Shown here piece by piece: positions 1 to 8,705 of a DNA stretch of 64,000 nt. The notes under the pieces are model-generated. The model had not been told where the DNA came from. It saw only the letters and a program-made list of their open reading frames with translations, and ran no database searches. Position numbers and translations under genes: made by a program. Position 1 is the stretch's first letter; each line of letters opens with the position of its first letter. The DNA is from Candidatus Delongbacteria bacterium (lineage in GTDB: Bacteria > CAIWAD01): NCBI GenBank assembly GCA_020634015.1, contig JACKCN010000002.1, positions 1 to 64,000 of the forward strand, given 5' to 3'.

Positions 1-50
1 GGCTCGCGTTCTGCCCGTCGGGCGTTCGTGAGACATGGTTTCCAAGGCGC

Positions 51-1493
51 TCAGACCCGCAGATCCACGGTGTCGTTCTCGGCGGCTTCGGGGTGGGCGT
101 CCAGCAGGGGCTGCACCTCGGCGGCCAGGAACTCGCGTACCTGGTTGCCCGCGCGTCCCGTGAAGGCCCGCGGGTTCATCATCACGGTCAGGTCGGTCAG
201 ACTGAAGGGAATGTTGGGGTCGTTGGCCAGCCGTTCCAGCAGGTCGTTGTCGCCGCCTTCCTCCTTCACCCGGCGTGCGGTGGCCATGGAATGGCGGCGG
301 ATCACCTCGTGCAGGCGCTGGCGGTCGCCGCCGCGCTTGACCGACTCCATCAGCACGGTCTCGGTGGCCATGAAGGGCAGCTCGGCCATCAGGTGTTTCT
401 GGATCACGCCCGTGTACACCACCAGCCCGTCGAAGAGGTTCTGGAAGATCAGCAGGATCGCGTCGGCGGCCAGGAAGCCCTCGGGAATCGCGATGCGCTT
501 CTGGGCGCTGTCGTCCAGGGTGCGCTCGAACCACTGGGTGGCGGCGGTGGCGCCCAGCCCGGCGGGCAGCGCCATCATGAACTTGGCCAGGCTGCTGATC
601 CGCTCGCTGCGCATGGGATTGCGCTTGTAGGCCATGGCGCTGCTGCCGATCTGGTGTTTCTCGAAGGGCTCCTCGATCTCCTTCAGGTGCTGCAGCAGAC
701 GCAGGTCGTTGGTGATGCGGTGGGCGCTGCGGCCCAGCCCGGCCAGCCAGTCCATGATGCGCGCGTCCTCCTTGCGCGGGTAGGTCTGTCCCGTGACACG
801 CCAGAGCCGCTCGAAGCCCATCTTGCGTGCGACACGCTCGTCCAGCTGGCGCACCTTCTCCTCGTTGCCCTCGAAAAGGGTCAGGAAGCTGGCCTGGGTG
901 CCCGTGGTGCCCTTGACGCCGCGGAAGCGCAGGCAGGCCAGACGCTGCTCCAGGTCTTCGTGATCCATCATCAGGTCCTGCAGCCAGAGGCTGGCGCGTT
1001 TGCCCACCGTGGTGGGCTGGGCGGGCTGGGCGTGGGTGTAGCCGAGAGTGGGTGTGTCGGCCCAGGTGGCGCAGAAGGCAGCCAGCCGCCGGATCACACC
1101 CAGCAGACGGCGCTGGAGCAGCAGCAGTCCTTCGCGCATCTGCAGCAGGTCGGTATTGTCGCCCACGAAACAGCTGGTGGCCCCCAGGTGGATGATGCCC
1201 GCGGCCTCGGGGCATTGCAGGCCCCAGGCGTGCACGTGGGACATCACATCGTGGCGCGTCTCGCGCTCGCGGGCTTCGGCCACCTCGTAGTTGATCTCGT
1301 CGGCGGTGGCGCGCATGGCCTCCAGCTGGGACGTGCTGATCTCCAGACCCAGTTCCTGTTCGGACTCGGCCAGAGCGATCCAGAGCTTGCGCCAGGTGCG
1401 GAACTTGGTGTCGGGGCTGAAGATGCGGCTCATCTCCGCACTGGAGTAGCGGGCGGTCAGCGGGTTTTCGAAGCGATCGCGCGGAGAATTCAT
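51..1493 (-). CDS. purB: Adenylosuccinate lyase
   Basis: Catalyses two steps of purine synthesis: SAICAR to AICAR plus fumarate, and adenylosuccinate to AMP plus fumarate. It acts as a cytosolic homotetramer. The 480-residue product carries the fumarase/aspartase superfamily signature GSSAMAYKRNPMRSE, the flexible loop with the catalytic serine, and the conserved stretch GYTHAQPAQPTTVGKR. It resembles the longer, eukaryote-like PurB class more than the 430-residue Bacillus type. The frame stays open upstream to 1679, but the added residues look non-coding. The start at 1493 is chosen because family similarity begins just after it (RFENPLTARYSS). It is alone on this strand, divergent from the small gene at 1671. 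Confidence 0.95.
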   Translation of the reverse strand: MNSPRDRFENPLTARYSSAEMSRIFSPDTKFRTWRKLWIALAESEQELGLEISTSQLEAMRATADEINYEVAEARERETRHDVMSHVHAWGLQCPEAAGIIHLGATSCFVGDNTDLLQMREGLLLLQRRLLGVIRRLAAFCATWADTPTLGYTHAQPAQPTTVGKRASLWLQDLMMDHEDLEQRLACLRFRGVKGTTGTQASFLTLFEGNEEKVRQLDERVARKMGFERLWRVTGQTYPRKEDARIMDWLAGLGRSAHRITNDLRLLQHLKEIEEPFEKHQIGSSAMAYKRNPMRSERISSLAKFMMALPAGLGATAATQWFERTLDDSAQKRIAIPEGFLAADAILLIFQNLFDGLVVYTGVIQKHLMAELPFMATETVLMESVKRGGDRQRLHEVIRRHSMATARRVKEEGGDNDLLERLANDPNIPFSLTDLTVMMNPRAFTGRAGNQVREFLAAEVQPLLDAHPEAAENDTVDLRV

Positions 1494-1670
1494 GGGGCGG
1501 GTCCCGGATTGTGTGAATGACCGCCCAAGATAGTCATGCGTTCCGGTTGGCGCTCCCCGGCTCCGGGGGGAGTTCCCTGTCATTTTCTCGTGCGCCGGAA
1601 TGGATTCGCGGGGGGCGTCTGTCGATAAATGCACTGGCAGGTACTGTGATCTCCCCTTGCGAGGAACCCC

Positions 1671-1979
1671 ATGAAGCATACCATCCTGGCTCCCGACCTA
1701 CGAAACCGGGAAGCACTGGAATCCTTGTTGGTCGAACATGAAGCGCTGGGATACAGCGTGGTGGGCATGGGCAACATCTCGGGCGAGCGGCTGTTCATGT
1801 TCAAGGACGGCAAGCAGTGGAGCCATCAGGTGGTGGCGGTCACCGGGCGCAAGGACGACACCCTGAAGAAGATCCTGCTCCAGCGCGAGCATGAAGGCTG
1901 GATGGTCTGCGCCATCGGAGCCTGCGGCGAAGCCACGGTGATGATTTTGAAGCGCCCCGCCCCCAGCGAACCCAATTGA
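1671..1979 (+). CDS. Small conserved-looking protein of unknown function
   Basis: A 102-residue soluble protein without signal peptide or membrane segment. The ATG at 1671 follows a good ribosome-binding site (GAGGAA at 1661-1666). The layout (KHTILAP near the start, HEALGYSVVGMGN, then EHEGWMVCAIGACGE) suggests an alpha/beta fold in which two similar halves each end in a 'G(Y/W)xV' strand. This is reminiscent of DUF4177-like small proteins, but the assignment is not secure. It is followed by a strong terminator, so it forms a single-gene unit. Codon use matches the neighbours. Function unknown. Confidence 0.75.
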   Translation: MKHTILAPDLRNREALESLLVEHEALGYSVVGMGNISGERLFMFKDGKQWSHQVVAVTGRKDDTLKKILLQREHEGWMVCAIGACGEATVMILKRPAPSEPN

Positions 1980-2004
1980 TCCCACCCGACCTTGATTGAA
2001 GAAG

Positions 2005-2032
2005 AACCCCGACGCCCTCCGCCGGGGTTTTT
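2005..2032 (+). terminator. Rho-independent terminator
   Basis: The perfect 7-bp stem AACCCCG (2005-2011) / CGGGGTT (2023-2029) is followed by a T run through 2032. It closes the small gene at 1671 and separates it from eno. Confidence 0.85.
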
Positions 2033-2129
2033 CGTGAGACAGCCATTGACGGCCTGCCCAATCCGGGGCGCATTCCTACCTTGGCCCCGTGTTCCCGCAA
2101 CGGACCTTAGACCCCCTGAGGAGGATTTC

Positions 2130-3407
2130 ATGTTCGAGATCATTGATGTACACGCACGCGAGGTACTCGACTCCCGCGGCAATCCCACCATCGAAGTGGA
2201 AGTTCAGCTTTCCGGTGGCGCATTCGGCAGCACCATCGTGCCCAGCGGAGCCTCGACGGGCGCCTACGAAGCCATGGAACTGCGCGACGGCAATGCCAAG
2301 CGCTATGGTGGCAAAGGTGTCAGCAAGGCGGTCTACAACGTCAACGAGCTGATCGCTCCCGCCGTGCTGGGCATGGACGCCAGCAGCCAGGTGGAACTGG
2401 ATCATGCCCTGATCGCCCTGGACGGCACGGCCAACAAGAAGAAACTGGGCGCCAACGCCCTGCTGGGAGTGTCGCTGGCCAGCGCGCGCGCCGCGGCCGA
2501 CGCCGCCGAGCTGCCGCTGTACCAGTATCTGGGCGGCGTGCACGCCCACGTGCTGCCCGTGCCGATGATGAATGTGCTCAACGGCGGTGCCCACAGCGAC
2601 AACAACGTGGACATCCAGGAATACATGATCATTCCGCGCGGGGCCAGCAGCTTCTCCGAAGCCCTGCGCATGGGGGCCGAAACCTTCCACTCGCTGAAGA
2701 AGGTGCTGCAGAAGAAGGGCTATGGCACAGCCGTGGGCGACGAGGGCGGGTATGCCCCCAGCCTGGGCAGCAACACCGAGCCGCTGGACCTGATCGTGGC
2801 CGCCATCGAGGGCGCGGGTTACGAGCCGGGCAAGGACATCTTCCTGGCTCTGGACTGCGCCGCCAGCGAGTTCTACAACAAGCGCAAGAAGCGCTATGTG
2901 CTGGCCGGCGAGAACAAGGAATACACCTCCGAGCAGCTGGTCGAGTTCTACGCCAAACTGGCGAAGAAGTACCCGATCCTGAGCATTGAAGACGGCATGG
3001 ACGAGAGCGACTGGACCGGCTGGAAGCTGCTGACCGACGCTCTGGGCAGCAGGATGCAGCTGGTGGGCGACGACCTCTTCGTCACCAATGTCACGCGCCT
3101 GCAGATGGGCCTGGACAAGGGCGTGGCCAATTCCCTGCTGGTGAAGGTCAACCAGATCGGGACCCTCACCGAAACCCTGGACGCCATGAGCCTGGCCATG
3201 CGCAACCGTTACACCTGCGTGGTCAGCCACCGCAGCGGCGAGAGCGAAGACACCACCATCGCCGACCTGGTGGTGGCCACCAACGCGGGCCAGATCAAGA
3301 CCGGCTCGCTGAGCCGCACCGATCGCATCGCCAAGTACAACCAGTTGCTGCGCATCGAAGAAGCCCTCGGCAACGCCGCCGTGTATTACGGCTCCATCTG
3401 GCGCTAG
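2130..3407 (+). CDS. eno: Enolase (phosphopyruvate hydratase)
   Basis: Interconverts 2-phosphoglycerate and phosphoenolpyruvate in glycolysis. It is cytosolic and Mg-dependent. The 425-residue length is normal for the family. Visible landmarks are the N-terminal AREVLDSRGNPT, the loop PSGASTGAYEA, the catalytic-acid region VGDEGGYAPS, the metal ligands in SIEDGMDESDW, the catalytic lysine in KVNQIGTLTET, and the signature SHRSGESEDT. The start at 2130 is set by GAGGAG at 2118-2123. The open frame extends upstream to 1992 through the preceding terminator, and that extension is rejected. Confidence 0.98.
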   Translation: MFEIIDVHAREVLDSRGNPTIEVEVQLSGGAFGSTIVPSGASTGAYEAMELRDGNAKRYGGKGVSKAVYNVNELIAPAVLGMDASSQVELDHALIALDGTANKKKLGANALLGVSLASARAAADAAELPLYQYLGGVHAHVLPVPMMNVLNGGAHSDNNVDIQEYMIIPRGASSFSEALRMGAETFHSLKKVLQKKGYGTAVGDEGGYAPSLGSNTEPLDLIVAAIEGAGYEPGKDIFLALDCAASEFYNKRKKRYVLAGENKEYTSEQLVEFYAKLAKKYPILSIEDGMDESDWTGWKLLTDALGSRMQLVGDDLFVTNVTRLQMGLDKGVANSLLVKVNQIGTLTETLDAMSLAMRNRYTCVVSHRSGESEDTTIADLVVATNAGQIKTGSLSRTDRIAKYNQLLRIEEALGNAAVYYGSIWR

Positions 3408-3435
3408 GGCGGCATTCAAGGATTCGATTGATCGC

Positions 3436-3463
3436 GCCGGCGCGCAACCTGCTGCGCGCCGGC
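3436..3463 (+). terminator. GC-rich hairpin after eno
   Basis: Perfect 10-bp inverted repeat GCCGGCGCGC (3436-3445) / GCGCGCCGGC (3454-3463) with an 8-nt loop, 29 nt after the eno stop. There is no T run, so it could be an attenuator or processing/stability element between eno and the next gene rather than a full terminator. Confidence 0.5.
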
Positions 3464-3482
3464 CATCGCTTCAAAGGCCGCT

Positions 3483-3860
3483 GTGAACGTTCTCTCGCCC
3501 AAATACCGCTGGATGCTGCTTGCTGCCGTGCCACTGCTGGCCTGGCTGCTGCTGTTTGACGGAGGATTCCTGGAACAGCGCGGGTATCACGCCAGACTGG
3601 ATTCGCTGCAGGGGCTCAAGCTCCAGCTGGAAGGCGAGAATGAGCGCATCTCGGGCGAGATCAATGCCCTGCGCCGCAAGGACCCCCGTCTGCTGGAGGA
3701 AGAGGCCCGCAAGATCGGCATGGTGCGTCCCGGCGACGAGGTCTACTATCTGGTGACCGACGAGGATACCACACGCCTCAACGATCAGCGACGCGGCGAG
3801 CCGATTCCCGGTCCCGACCAATCCGGATCCTCCACGGACCCTCCCGCGGAGCCGAGGTGA
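3483..3860 (+). CDS. Septum formation initiator (FtsB/DivIC family)
   Basis: A bitopic divisome protein that in characterised bacteria joins FtsL and FtsQ (DivIB) in the septal complex activating FtsWI. The 125-residue product has a short cytoplasmic N-terminus, one transmembrane helix (about residues 11-24), then a predicted periplasmic coiled coil (about 35-70, LDSLQGLKLQLEGENERI). The family hallmark LEEEARKIGMVRPGDEVYYL follows (about 71-92). The C-terminal 30 residues are low-complexity and hydrophilic. Position immediately downstream of eno is the usual place of ftsB in many bacteria, which supports the call. The predicted start, at 3483, is a GTG. FtsB and DivIC cannot be separated here. 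Confidence 0.85.
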   Translation: MNVLSPKYRWMLLAAVPLLAWLLLFDGGFLEQRGYHARLDSLQGLKLQLEGENERISGEINALRRKDPRLLEEEARKIGMVRPGDEVYYLVTDEDTTRLNDQRRGEPIPGPDQSGSSTDPPAEPR

Positions 3861-3897
3861 GCTGCCGGTTCGCACCTCGCTGCCGTCCGCTCCGGTC

Positions 3898-5757
3898 ATG
3901 AGAGGGAAGGCGATACTGCCTCTGCTGTTGCTGCTGGCTTCTCCCGCGCTGGCCCGCATTCCGGGCCTGGGAGCCCGACTGGAGCGCGGGCTCGAGTATC
4001 ACACCATTACCCTCGATTCCCGCCTGGAACAGCCTTTCTGGGCCGACACCCTGCGTCTGCAACTGCAACTGGATGTCCGTCAGGGATTTCGCCAATACAA
4101 CAAGGAAAGCGCGCGCCTGCAGCAGAGTCTGGTGCTGGGCTGGGAACGTCCGGCCGGGGACTGGAGCTGGTTGCTGGAAGGACGCAACAGCGCCTTCTCG
4201 GAGACTTTCCAGGGCGACCGCGAACGGCGCCGTACTCTCCAGGGTGATCTGGCGGCCGGCCTGGCCCATCGCTGGCCGCTGGCCCGGGTGAAAGCCCTGG
4301 CCGGTGTCGGTGGCGATGCCCGGCGGGAAAGCACCGAAGGCGGCCCCCTGTTCCGGTTCTCGGGCGAGAGCCGTGGTGAGGAAGGTCCCTTCAACTGGGC
4401 CGGGCAGAGTTCGGGGCGACTGGAAAATCTGGACCGTCGGCGCAACCGCGGAGCCGATCTCTCGCTGGACGCCCACTACGGAGCCAGCCCCATCGCGCGG
4501 GACGACGCCCGGCTGGCCCTGCAGTACCAGCGCGAGGATCTGTACCTGGACACGGAGTCCCGCCAGCTGGAACGGCGCACCGAGGTATCCACCACTTTCG
4601 GCAACACCCTGCTGAGCCGCCCCGTGGACTGGAGCGAATCCCGACTGGAAACCAATGTCTGGCGCCTGCGCCAGGATCGTCTGCCCTGGGAAACCCCGGC
4701 CGAGGTCACCGCGGCGCTCAGCCAGCCCACTCGCGAAAGTCGCCACGAGGATCTTGGTTTCGAGGCGCGCTTCAGCCAGCGCGCCTGGTGGGGACCCTGG
4801 GAAGGACGCTTGGGCTTCGCACTGCGCCGCCAGCGCCAGGACAGCCGCTATCGCTCCCCGGGCGAGGCTCTGCAGACCACCCTGAGCCGCATTCTGTCCA
4901 ATCGAGTGGACAGTGGAGTGAGCTGGCAGCAGGGGGCCGACAGTCTGGGGGTGGGCGCCAGCCTGGAACTGCGCCGCCGCGACACGGACCAGCAACGCGG
5001 CGAACAGGTCCGCGATGCCGATTACACCGATCGCCTGGCCCTGGATCTGCTCTCCGGGTGGCGTCACGAGCTGGGGCCCTGGGCCCGGATCTGGCTCTCC
5101 GCAGGTCTGGCCCGCATGGGCGAACAGCATCTGCAGGCCAGTCGCAGCTCGGCCAACCACGAGAACCGGCGCTGGCTGCTGGAGTTTCGGCACCAACTGG
5201 CTCCTCAGGGGGCCTGGCGCCTCGAGGGCAGCGCACGCACGCTGGCGGCCTACCGACTGTTCCAGTATGAATCCGTCGAAGATCCGCGCAGCACTCTTCA
5301 GCGGCGCTGGATCCTGGAGGAAACCCTGCTGAGCGCCCCCTTTCCTCTGATCGGGCGCCTGTCCTTCTTTCCGGGCTGGCGCGAGCGCCTGCGCGTGCGG
5401 GCCGGGCTGGTGCTGGAAGATGGCGGACGCTACCTGCGCCAGAGTCATCTGGAACTGCTCTCCGATTCCGCCAACGAACGCCAGCTGCACCTGCAGTGGC
5501 GCATGCAGCGCGCAGGCCTGCTGCTGGCGCCGGGCCTGCGCTGGTTCAGCCATCGGGACTATGTCTGGGAACTGGACCAGGGCCAGCGCGAGCGCCTGCA
5601 ACGCCGCGACCTGTTCCGCCGGGGGCCGGATCTGGAACTGGAGTGGATGCGTCAGGGGCTCAGTTCCAGCCTGACCCTGTTCGGCGAGCGCGTGGATGAC
5701 AACGCGCGGCGCGACTGGAATCTCTGGGCCACCCTGAATCTGCGCCTTGAATTCTGA
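3898..5757 (+). CDS. Putative outer-membrane beta-barrel protein
   Basis: A 619-residue exported protein: signal peptide of about 20 residues (MRGKAILPLLLLLASPALA, cleavage after ALA), no other hydrophobic helix. The rest is rich in Arg, Leu and Trp with alternating polar/non-polar strands. It ends in WNLWATLNLRLEF, a terminal-aromatic beta-signal typical of BAM substrates. No known enzymatic motif is visible. It begins 37 bp after the FtsB-like gene and may be in the same transcript. It could be a lineage-specific channel or a structural barrel; substrate unknown. The high Arg/Gln content is unusual for a barrel but is kept throughout, which argues for a real gene. The equally long open frame on the opposite strand is a codon-bias shadow. 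Confidence 0.7.
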   Translation: MRGKAILPLLLLLASPALARIPGLGARLERGLEYHTITLDSRLEQPFWADTLRLQLQLDVRQGFRQYNKESARLQQSLVLGWERPAGDWSWLLEGRNSAFSETFQGDRERRRTLQGDLAAGLAHRWPLARVKALAGVGGDARRESTEGGPLFRFSGESRGEEGPFNWAGQSSGRLENLDRRRNRGADLSLDAHYGASPIARDDARLALQYQREDLYLDTESRQLERRTEVSTTFGNTLLSRPVDWSESRLETNVWRLRQDRLPWETPAEVTAALSQPTRESRHEDLGFEARFSQRAWWGPWEGRLGFALRRQRQDSRYRSPGEALQTTLSRILSNRVDSGVSWQQGADSLGVGASLELRRRDTDQQRGEQVRDADYTDRLALDLLSGWRHELGPWARIWLSAGLARMGEQHLQASRSSANHENRRWLLEFRHQLAPQGAWRLEGSARTLAAYRLFQYESVEDPRSTLQRRWILEETLLSAPFPLIGRLSFFPGWRERLRVRAGLVLEDGGRYLRQSHLELLSDSANERQLHLQWRMQRAGLLLAPGLRWFSHRDYVWELDQGQRERLQRRDLFRRGPDLELEWMRQGLSSSLTLFGERVDDNARRDWNLWATLNLRLEF

Positions 5758-5874
5758 CTCGTCGCGGGCGGGCTTTGCCTGTTCACCCGATTTGCCCGCA
5801 AGCTCAGGCTTCGTAAGTTCTGCGCCTGTTTTCACCCGTAGATGATCCGCACGTCCGCAGCCAGGAAATCCCAG

Positions 5875-6693
5875 ATGAGCCAGCAGAAATCCAGCAGCCC
5901 GCGTCGCCTGAGCGTGCAGCACTTCGCCCGGAGCAAGCAGGAAGGCAACAAGATCGTGGTGCTCACGGCCTACGACGCCCTCTTCGCGCGCCTCGAGGAC
6001 CAGGCCGGCGTCGATGCGATTCTGGTGGGCGACAGCGCGGGCATGGTGGTGGCCGGACACGAGACCACCCTGCCCGTGACCATGGAGCAGATGCTGTACC
6101 ACGCGGCCTGTGTCACACGCGGTGTGAAGCGCGCCTTCGTGATCGTGGACATGCCCTTTCTCAGCGTGCAGATCTCGCGCGAACAGGCCCTGACCAACTG
6201 TGGCCGGATGCTGGCCGAAACGGGTGTGCAGGCGGTCAAGATCGAAGGCGGTGGAGCCATCGCGTCCACCATCGCCAGCATCGTGGACGCGGGCATTCCC
6301 GTGATGGGCCATCTGGGGCTGATTCCCCAGAGCATTCACAGTCTGGGCAGTTACCGCACACGGGGCACCGAGACCAGCGAGGCCGAGACCTTGCGCCACG
6401 ACGCACTGGCCCTGCAGGATGCGGGCTGTTTCTCGCTTGTGCTGGAGAAGGTGGAACCGGGACTGGCCAGGGAAATCAGCGCCTCACTGCGGATCCCCAC
6501 CATCGGCATCGGCAGCGGTGTGGACTGCGACGGCCAGGTGCTGGTGAACGTGGACATGCTGGGCCTGTTCGAAGAGTTCAAACCACGCTTCGTGCGTCAG
6601 TTCGCCCATCTGGCCGAGGATGTGCGCCGGGCCGTGGGAGACTACGCCACGGCCGTGCGTTCCGGCGAGTTTCCCGGGAAGGATGAAGTCTGA
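5875..6693 (+). CDS. panB: 3-methyl-2-oxobutanoate hydroxymethyltransferase
   Basis: First committed step of pantothenate (coenzyme A) synthesis: transfers a hydroxymethyl group from methylene-tetrahydrofolate to 2-oxoisovalerate, giving ketopantoate. It is a cytosolic decameric TIM barrel needing Mg. Visible motifs are VLTAYDALFARL, the metal-binding VGDSAGMVVAGHETTLPVT, VKIEGGG, and GHLGLIPQSIHSLG. The start at 5875 (272 aa) is preferred because AGGA lies at 5863-5866; an in-frame ATG at 5842 has no good ribosome-binding site. The stop overlaps the panC start by one base (TGATG), so the two are translationally coupled. Confidence 0.95.
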   Translation: MSQQKSSSPRRLSVQHFARSKQEGNKIVVLTAYDALFARLEDQAGVDAILVGDSAGMVVAGHETTLPVTMEQMLYHAACVTRGVKRAFVIVDMPFLSVQISREQALTNCGRMLAETGVQAVKIEGGGAIASTIASIVDAGIPVMGHLGLIPQSIHSLGSYRTRGTETSEAETLRHDALALQDAGCFSLVLEKVEPGLAREISASLRIPTIGIGSGVDCDGQVLVNVDMLGLFEEFKPRFVRQFAHLAEDVRRAVGDYATAVRSGEFPGKDEV

Positions 6694-7571
6694 TGAGCGA
6701 CACTCCGCGTCTTCTGCGGACCCTGGACGAGATGCGCCTGCAGCGCGCGGGCTGGCATTCGGCGGGCCTGACCATTGGACTGGTGCCCACCATGGGTTTT
6801 CTGCACGAGGGACACCGTCGCCTGATGGAGCTGCTGCGGCCGCAGTGCGACAGGCTGGTGGTCTCGGTTTTCGTGAACCCCAGCCAGTTCGGCAAGGGCG
6901 AGGACCTGGCCAAGTACCCGCGTGATCTGGAACGTGACACAGCGCTGTGCGCCGGGGCCGGGGTGGACGTGATCTTTCACCCCGAGGCCGAGGAAGTCTA
7001 CCCGGCGAGCTTTGACACCTGGATCGAACCGGGTCAGGCCGTGAAACATGCCTGCGGGCCCTGGCGCCCGGGGCATTTCCGCGGTGTGCTGACCATTGTC
7101 TGGCGACTGCTCAACTGGGTGCAACCTCATCACGCCATCTTCGGGCGCAAGGACGCCCAGCAGCTCTGGCTGATCCAGCGCATGGTCAAGGATCTGGAGA
7201 TGCCGATCCAGATCCACGAAGGTCCGCTGGTGCGCGAGGCTGACGGCCTGGCCATGAGTTCGCGCAATACCTATCTGGATCCAAGGGAACGCCAGGCCGC
7301 CGGGGAGATCAACCGGCTGCTCAAGGCGGCCGCGAAGCGCACCATCGAGGGCGAACCTCTGGAAGCGATCCGCCAGGCCACCCTGCGCTCGCTTGCCGAC
7401 CACCCCCTGCGGGCTCCCCAGTATCTGGAATTCATCGACTGGGAAAGCTTCACCCTGCGCAGCGACCGGCCGCTTTCGCGCCGCACGGCCCTGCTGACCG
7501 CCGTACAGGTAGGGCCGGCGCGCCTGATCGACAATGTCTTCATCCGTGGGGATGGCCACCTGGAGATCTAG
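6693..7571 (+). CDS. panC: Pantothenate synthetase
   Basis: Condenses pantoate and beta-alanine using ATP, via a pantoyl-adenylate, to pantothenate. The 292-residue cytosolic enzyme shows the nucleotidyl-transferase HIGH-type motif in VPTMGFLHEGHRRL, the conserved VFVNPSQFGKGEDL, the ATP-site FGRKDAQQ, and MSSRNTYL. It is directly coupled to panB. No panD was found in the window, so the beta-alanine source must lie elsewhere. Confidence 0.95.
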   Translation: MSDTPRLLRTLDEMRLQRAGWHSAGLTIGLVPTMGFLHEGHRRLMELLRPQCDRLVVSVFVNPSQFGKGEDLAKYPRDLERDTALCAGAGVDVIFHPEAEEVYPASFDTWIEPGQAVKHACGPWRPGHFRGVLTIVWRLLNWVQPHHAIFGRKDAQQLWLIQRMVKDLEMPIQIHEGPLVREADGLAMSSRNTYLDPRERQAAGEINRLLKAAAKRTIEGEPLEAIRQATLRSLADHPLRAPQYLEFIDWESFTLRSDRPLSRRTALLTAVQVGPARLIDNVFIRGDGHLEI

Positions 7572-7668
7572 TTGACCGAGCCCGGCCAAGGTGCGGGCCT
7601 GCCCTGCCGATGACACAGTGTCCGCCACAGCGGGCCGGACCATGAATCAAGCCACCGGGAGACGCACG

Positions 7669-8409
7669 TTGACACAGGAACTTTCCGTCATCATTCTGGC
7701 AGCGGGCAAGGGTACCCGCATGAAATCCGATCTGGCCAAGGTGCTGCACCCGGCCCTGGGGCGTCCCATGATCGACTGGGTCATCGACCAGGCCCGGGCC
7801 GCCGGCTCGTGCCGTACCGTGGTGGTGGTGGGCCATCAGCGCGAGGCGGTCATCGATGCGGTCAGCGCACGCGGGGTGGAATTCGCCGTGCAGGCCGAGC
7901 AGAAGGGCACGGGGCATGCCGTGCAGATGTGCGCACCGTCATTCGGCTCCGCCAGGGGAGATGTGCTGGTGCTGTCCGGGGATGTGCCTCTGCTGCGTGG
8001 CGAGACACTGGCCGACCTGCTCAGGGAGCATCGGGCCGCTGGCCGGCAGGCCACCGTGCTGACCGCACTTTTTGACGATCCCACCGGCTATGGCCGGGTC
8101 ATCCGGGACGCCGACGGCGCCGTGCGGCGCATTGTGGAACACAAGGACGCCAGCGACGGCGAACGCGCGGTGAAGGAGATCAATTCGGGGATTTACGTCT
8201 TCGATATCTCCTTGTTGTTCCAGTACATAAAGAAGCTGGACAGCAACAACTCCCAGGGGGAACTTTACCTCACCGATGTGGTTCGTTTTCTGGTGGAAGA
8301 CGGGCACTCCGTGGGCGCGGTGATCGCCGCCGACCCCAACGAAATCAACGGTGTCAACACCGTGGACCAACTGGCCGAAGTCGAAACCCTGCTCCGCGCC
8401 CGCCGCTGA
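7669..8409 (+). CDS. GlmU-type UDP-GlcNAc pyrophosphorylase domain, no acetyltransferase
   Basis: Nucleotidyltransferase of about 246 residues matching the N-terminal half of GlmU, which makes UDP-GlcNAc from UTP and GlcNAc-1-P. Motifs: the nucleotide loop ILAAGKGTRMKSDLAKVLH, substrate loops EQKGTGHAVQM and VLSGDVPLL, GYGRVIRD, IVEHKDA, EINSGIY, and the metal-site region GEINGVNT-like NEINGVNTVDQL. The chain ends where GlmU would continue into the left-handed beta-helix acetyltransferase. Full GlmU is about 450 residues. A TTG at 7669 with GGGAGA at 7657-7662 is the preferred start; ATG at 7642 and a longer frame from 7591 are alternatives. It may work with a separate acetyltransferase or act on another sugar phosphate. 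Confidence 0.85.
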   Translation: MTQELSVIILAAGKGTRMKSDLAKVLHPALGRPMIDWVIDQARAAGSCRTVVVVGHQREAVIDAVSARGVEFAVQAEQKGTGHAVQMCAPSFGSARGDVLVLSGDVPLLRGETLADLLREHRAAGRQATVLTALFDDPTGYGRVIRDADGAVRRIVEHKDASDGERAVKEINSGIYVFDISLLFQYIKKLDSNNSQGELYLTDVVRFLVEDGHSVGAVIAADPNEINGVNTVDQLAEVETLLRARR

Positions 8410-8445
8410 ATCTGAGTCATCAATCGACGATGTGACCGCACGAGC

Positions 8446-8619
8446 GGAGCTGCCCGCACTGAGCAGCTTTCCCGAAGAGCCCGCCCTTTTTCCCCCGCCC
8501 CCCGGCGGGGGCAAAAAGGGCGGAGCTGCCCGCACCACGAGGCATCGCCGAAGCGCCCGCCCTTTTTCCCCCGCCCGCCGGCGGGGGCAAAAGGGCGGAG
8601 CTGCCCGCACCGCGGGCAG
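8446..8619. repeat. Tandem 75-bp GC-rich hairpin repeat
   Basis: GGAGCTGCCCGCAC occurs at 8446-8459, 8522-8535 and 8597-8610, a 75-76 bp period. Between copies lie two long hairpins. One pairs CGCCCTTTTTCCCCCGCC (8482-8499) with 8504-8522, with a single bulge. The other pairs 8558-8575 with 8580-8597. A third palindrome, CTGCCCGC/GCGGGCAG, spans 8601-8619. No gene fits here. The structure lies after the GlmU-like stop and could act as a terminator or RNA-stability element, or be a REP-like dispersed repeat. Confidence 0.85.
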
Positions 8620-8705
8620 CCAGTTGTCAGGGTGACGGGGCAATGTTTAATTGGCGCCACTGCCGCCGGCAATCATGTGGCAGGGACGCAGAGAGGGAGA
8701 CGCAC

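Noticed and set aside
3778..6399. 873-residue minus-strand open frame
   Set aside because: Covers the barrel gene and panB in antisense and crosses their boundaries; typical high-GC shadow.
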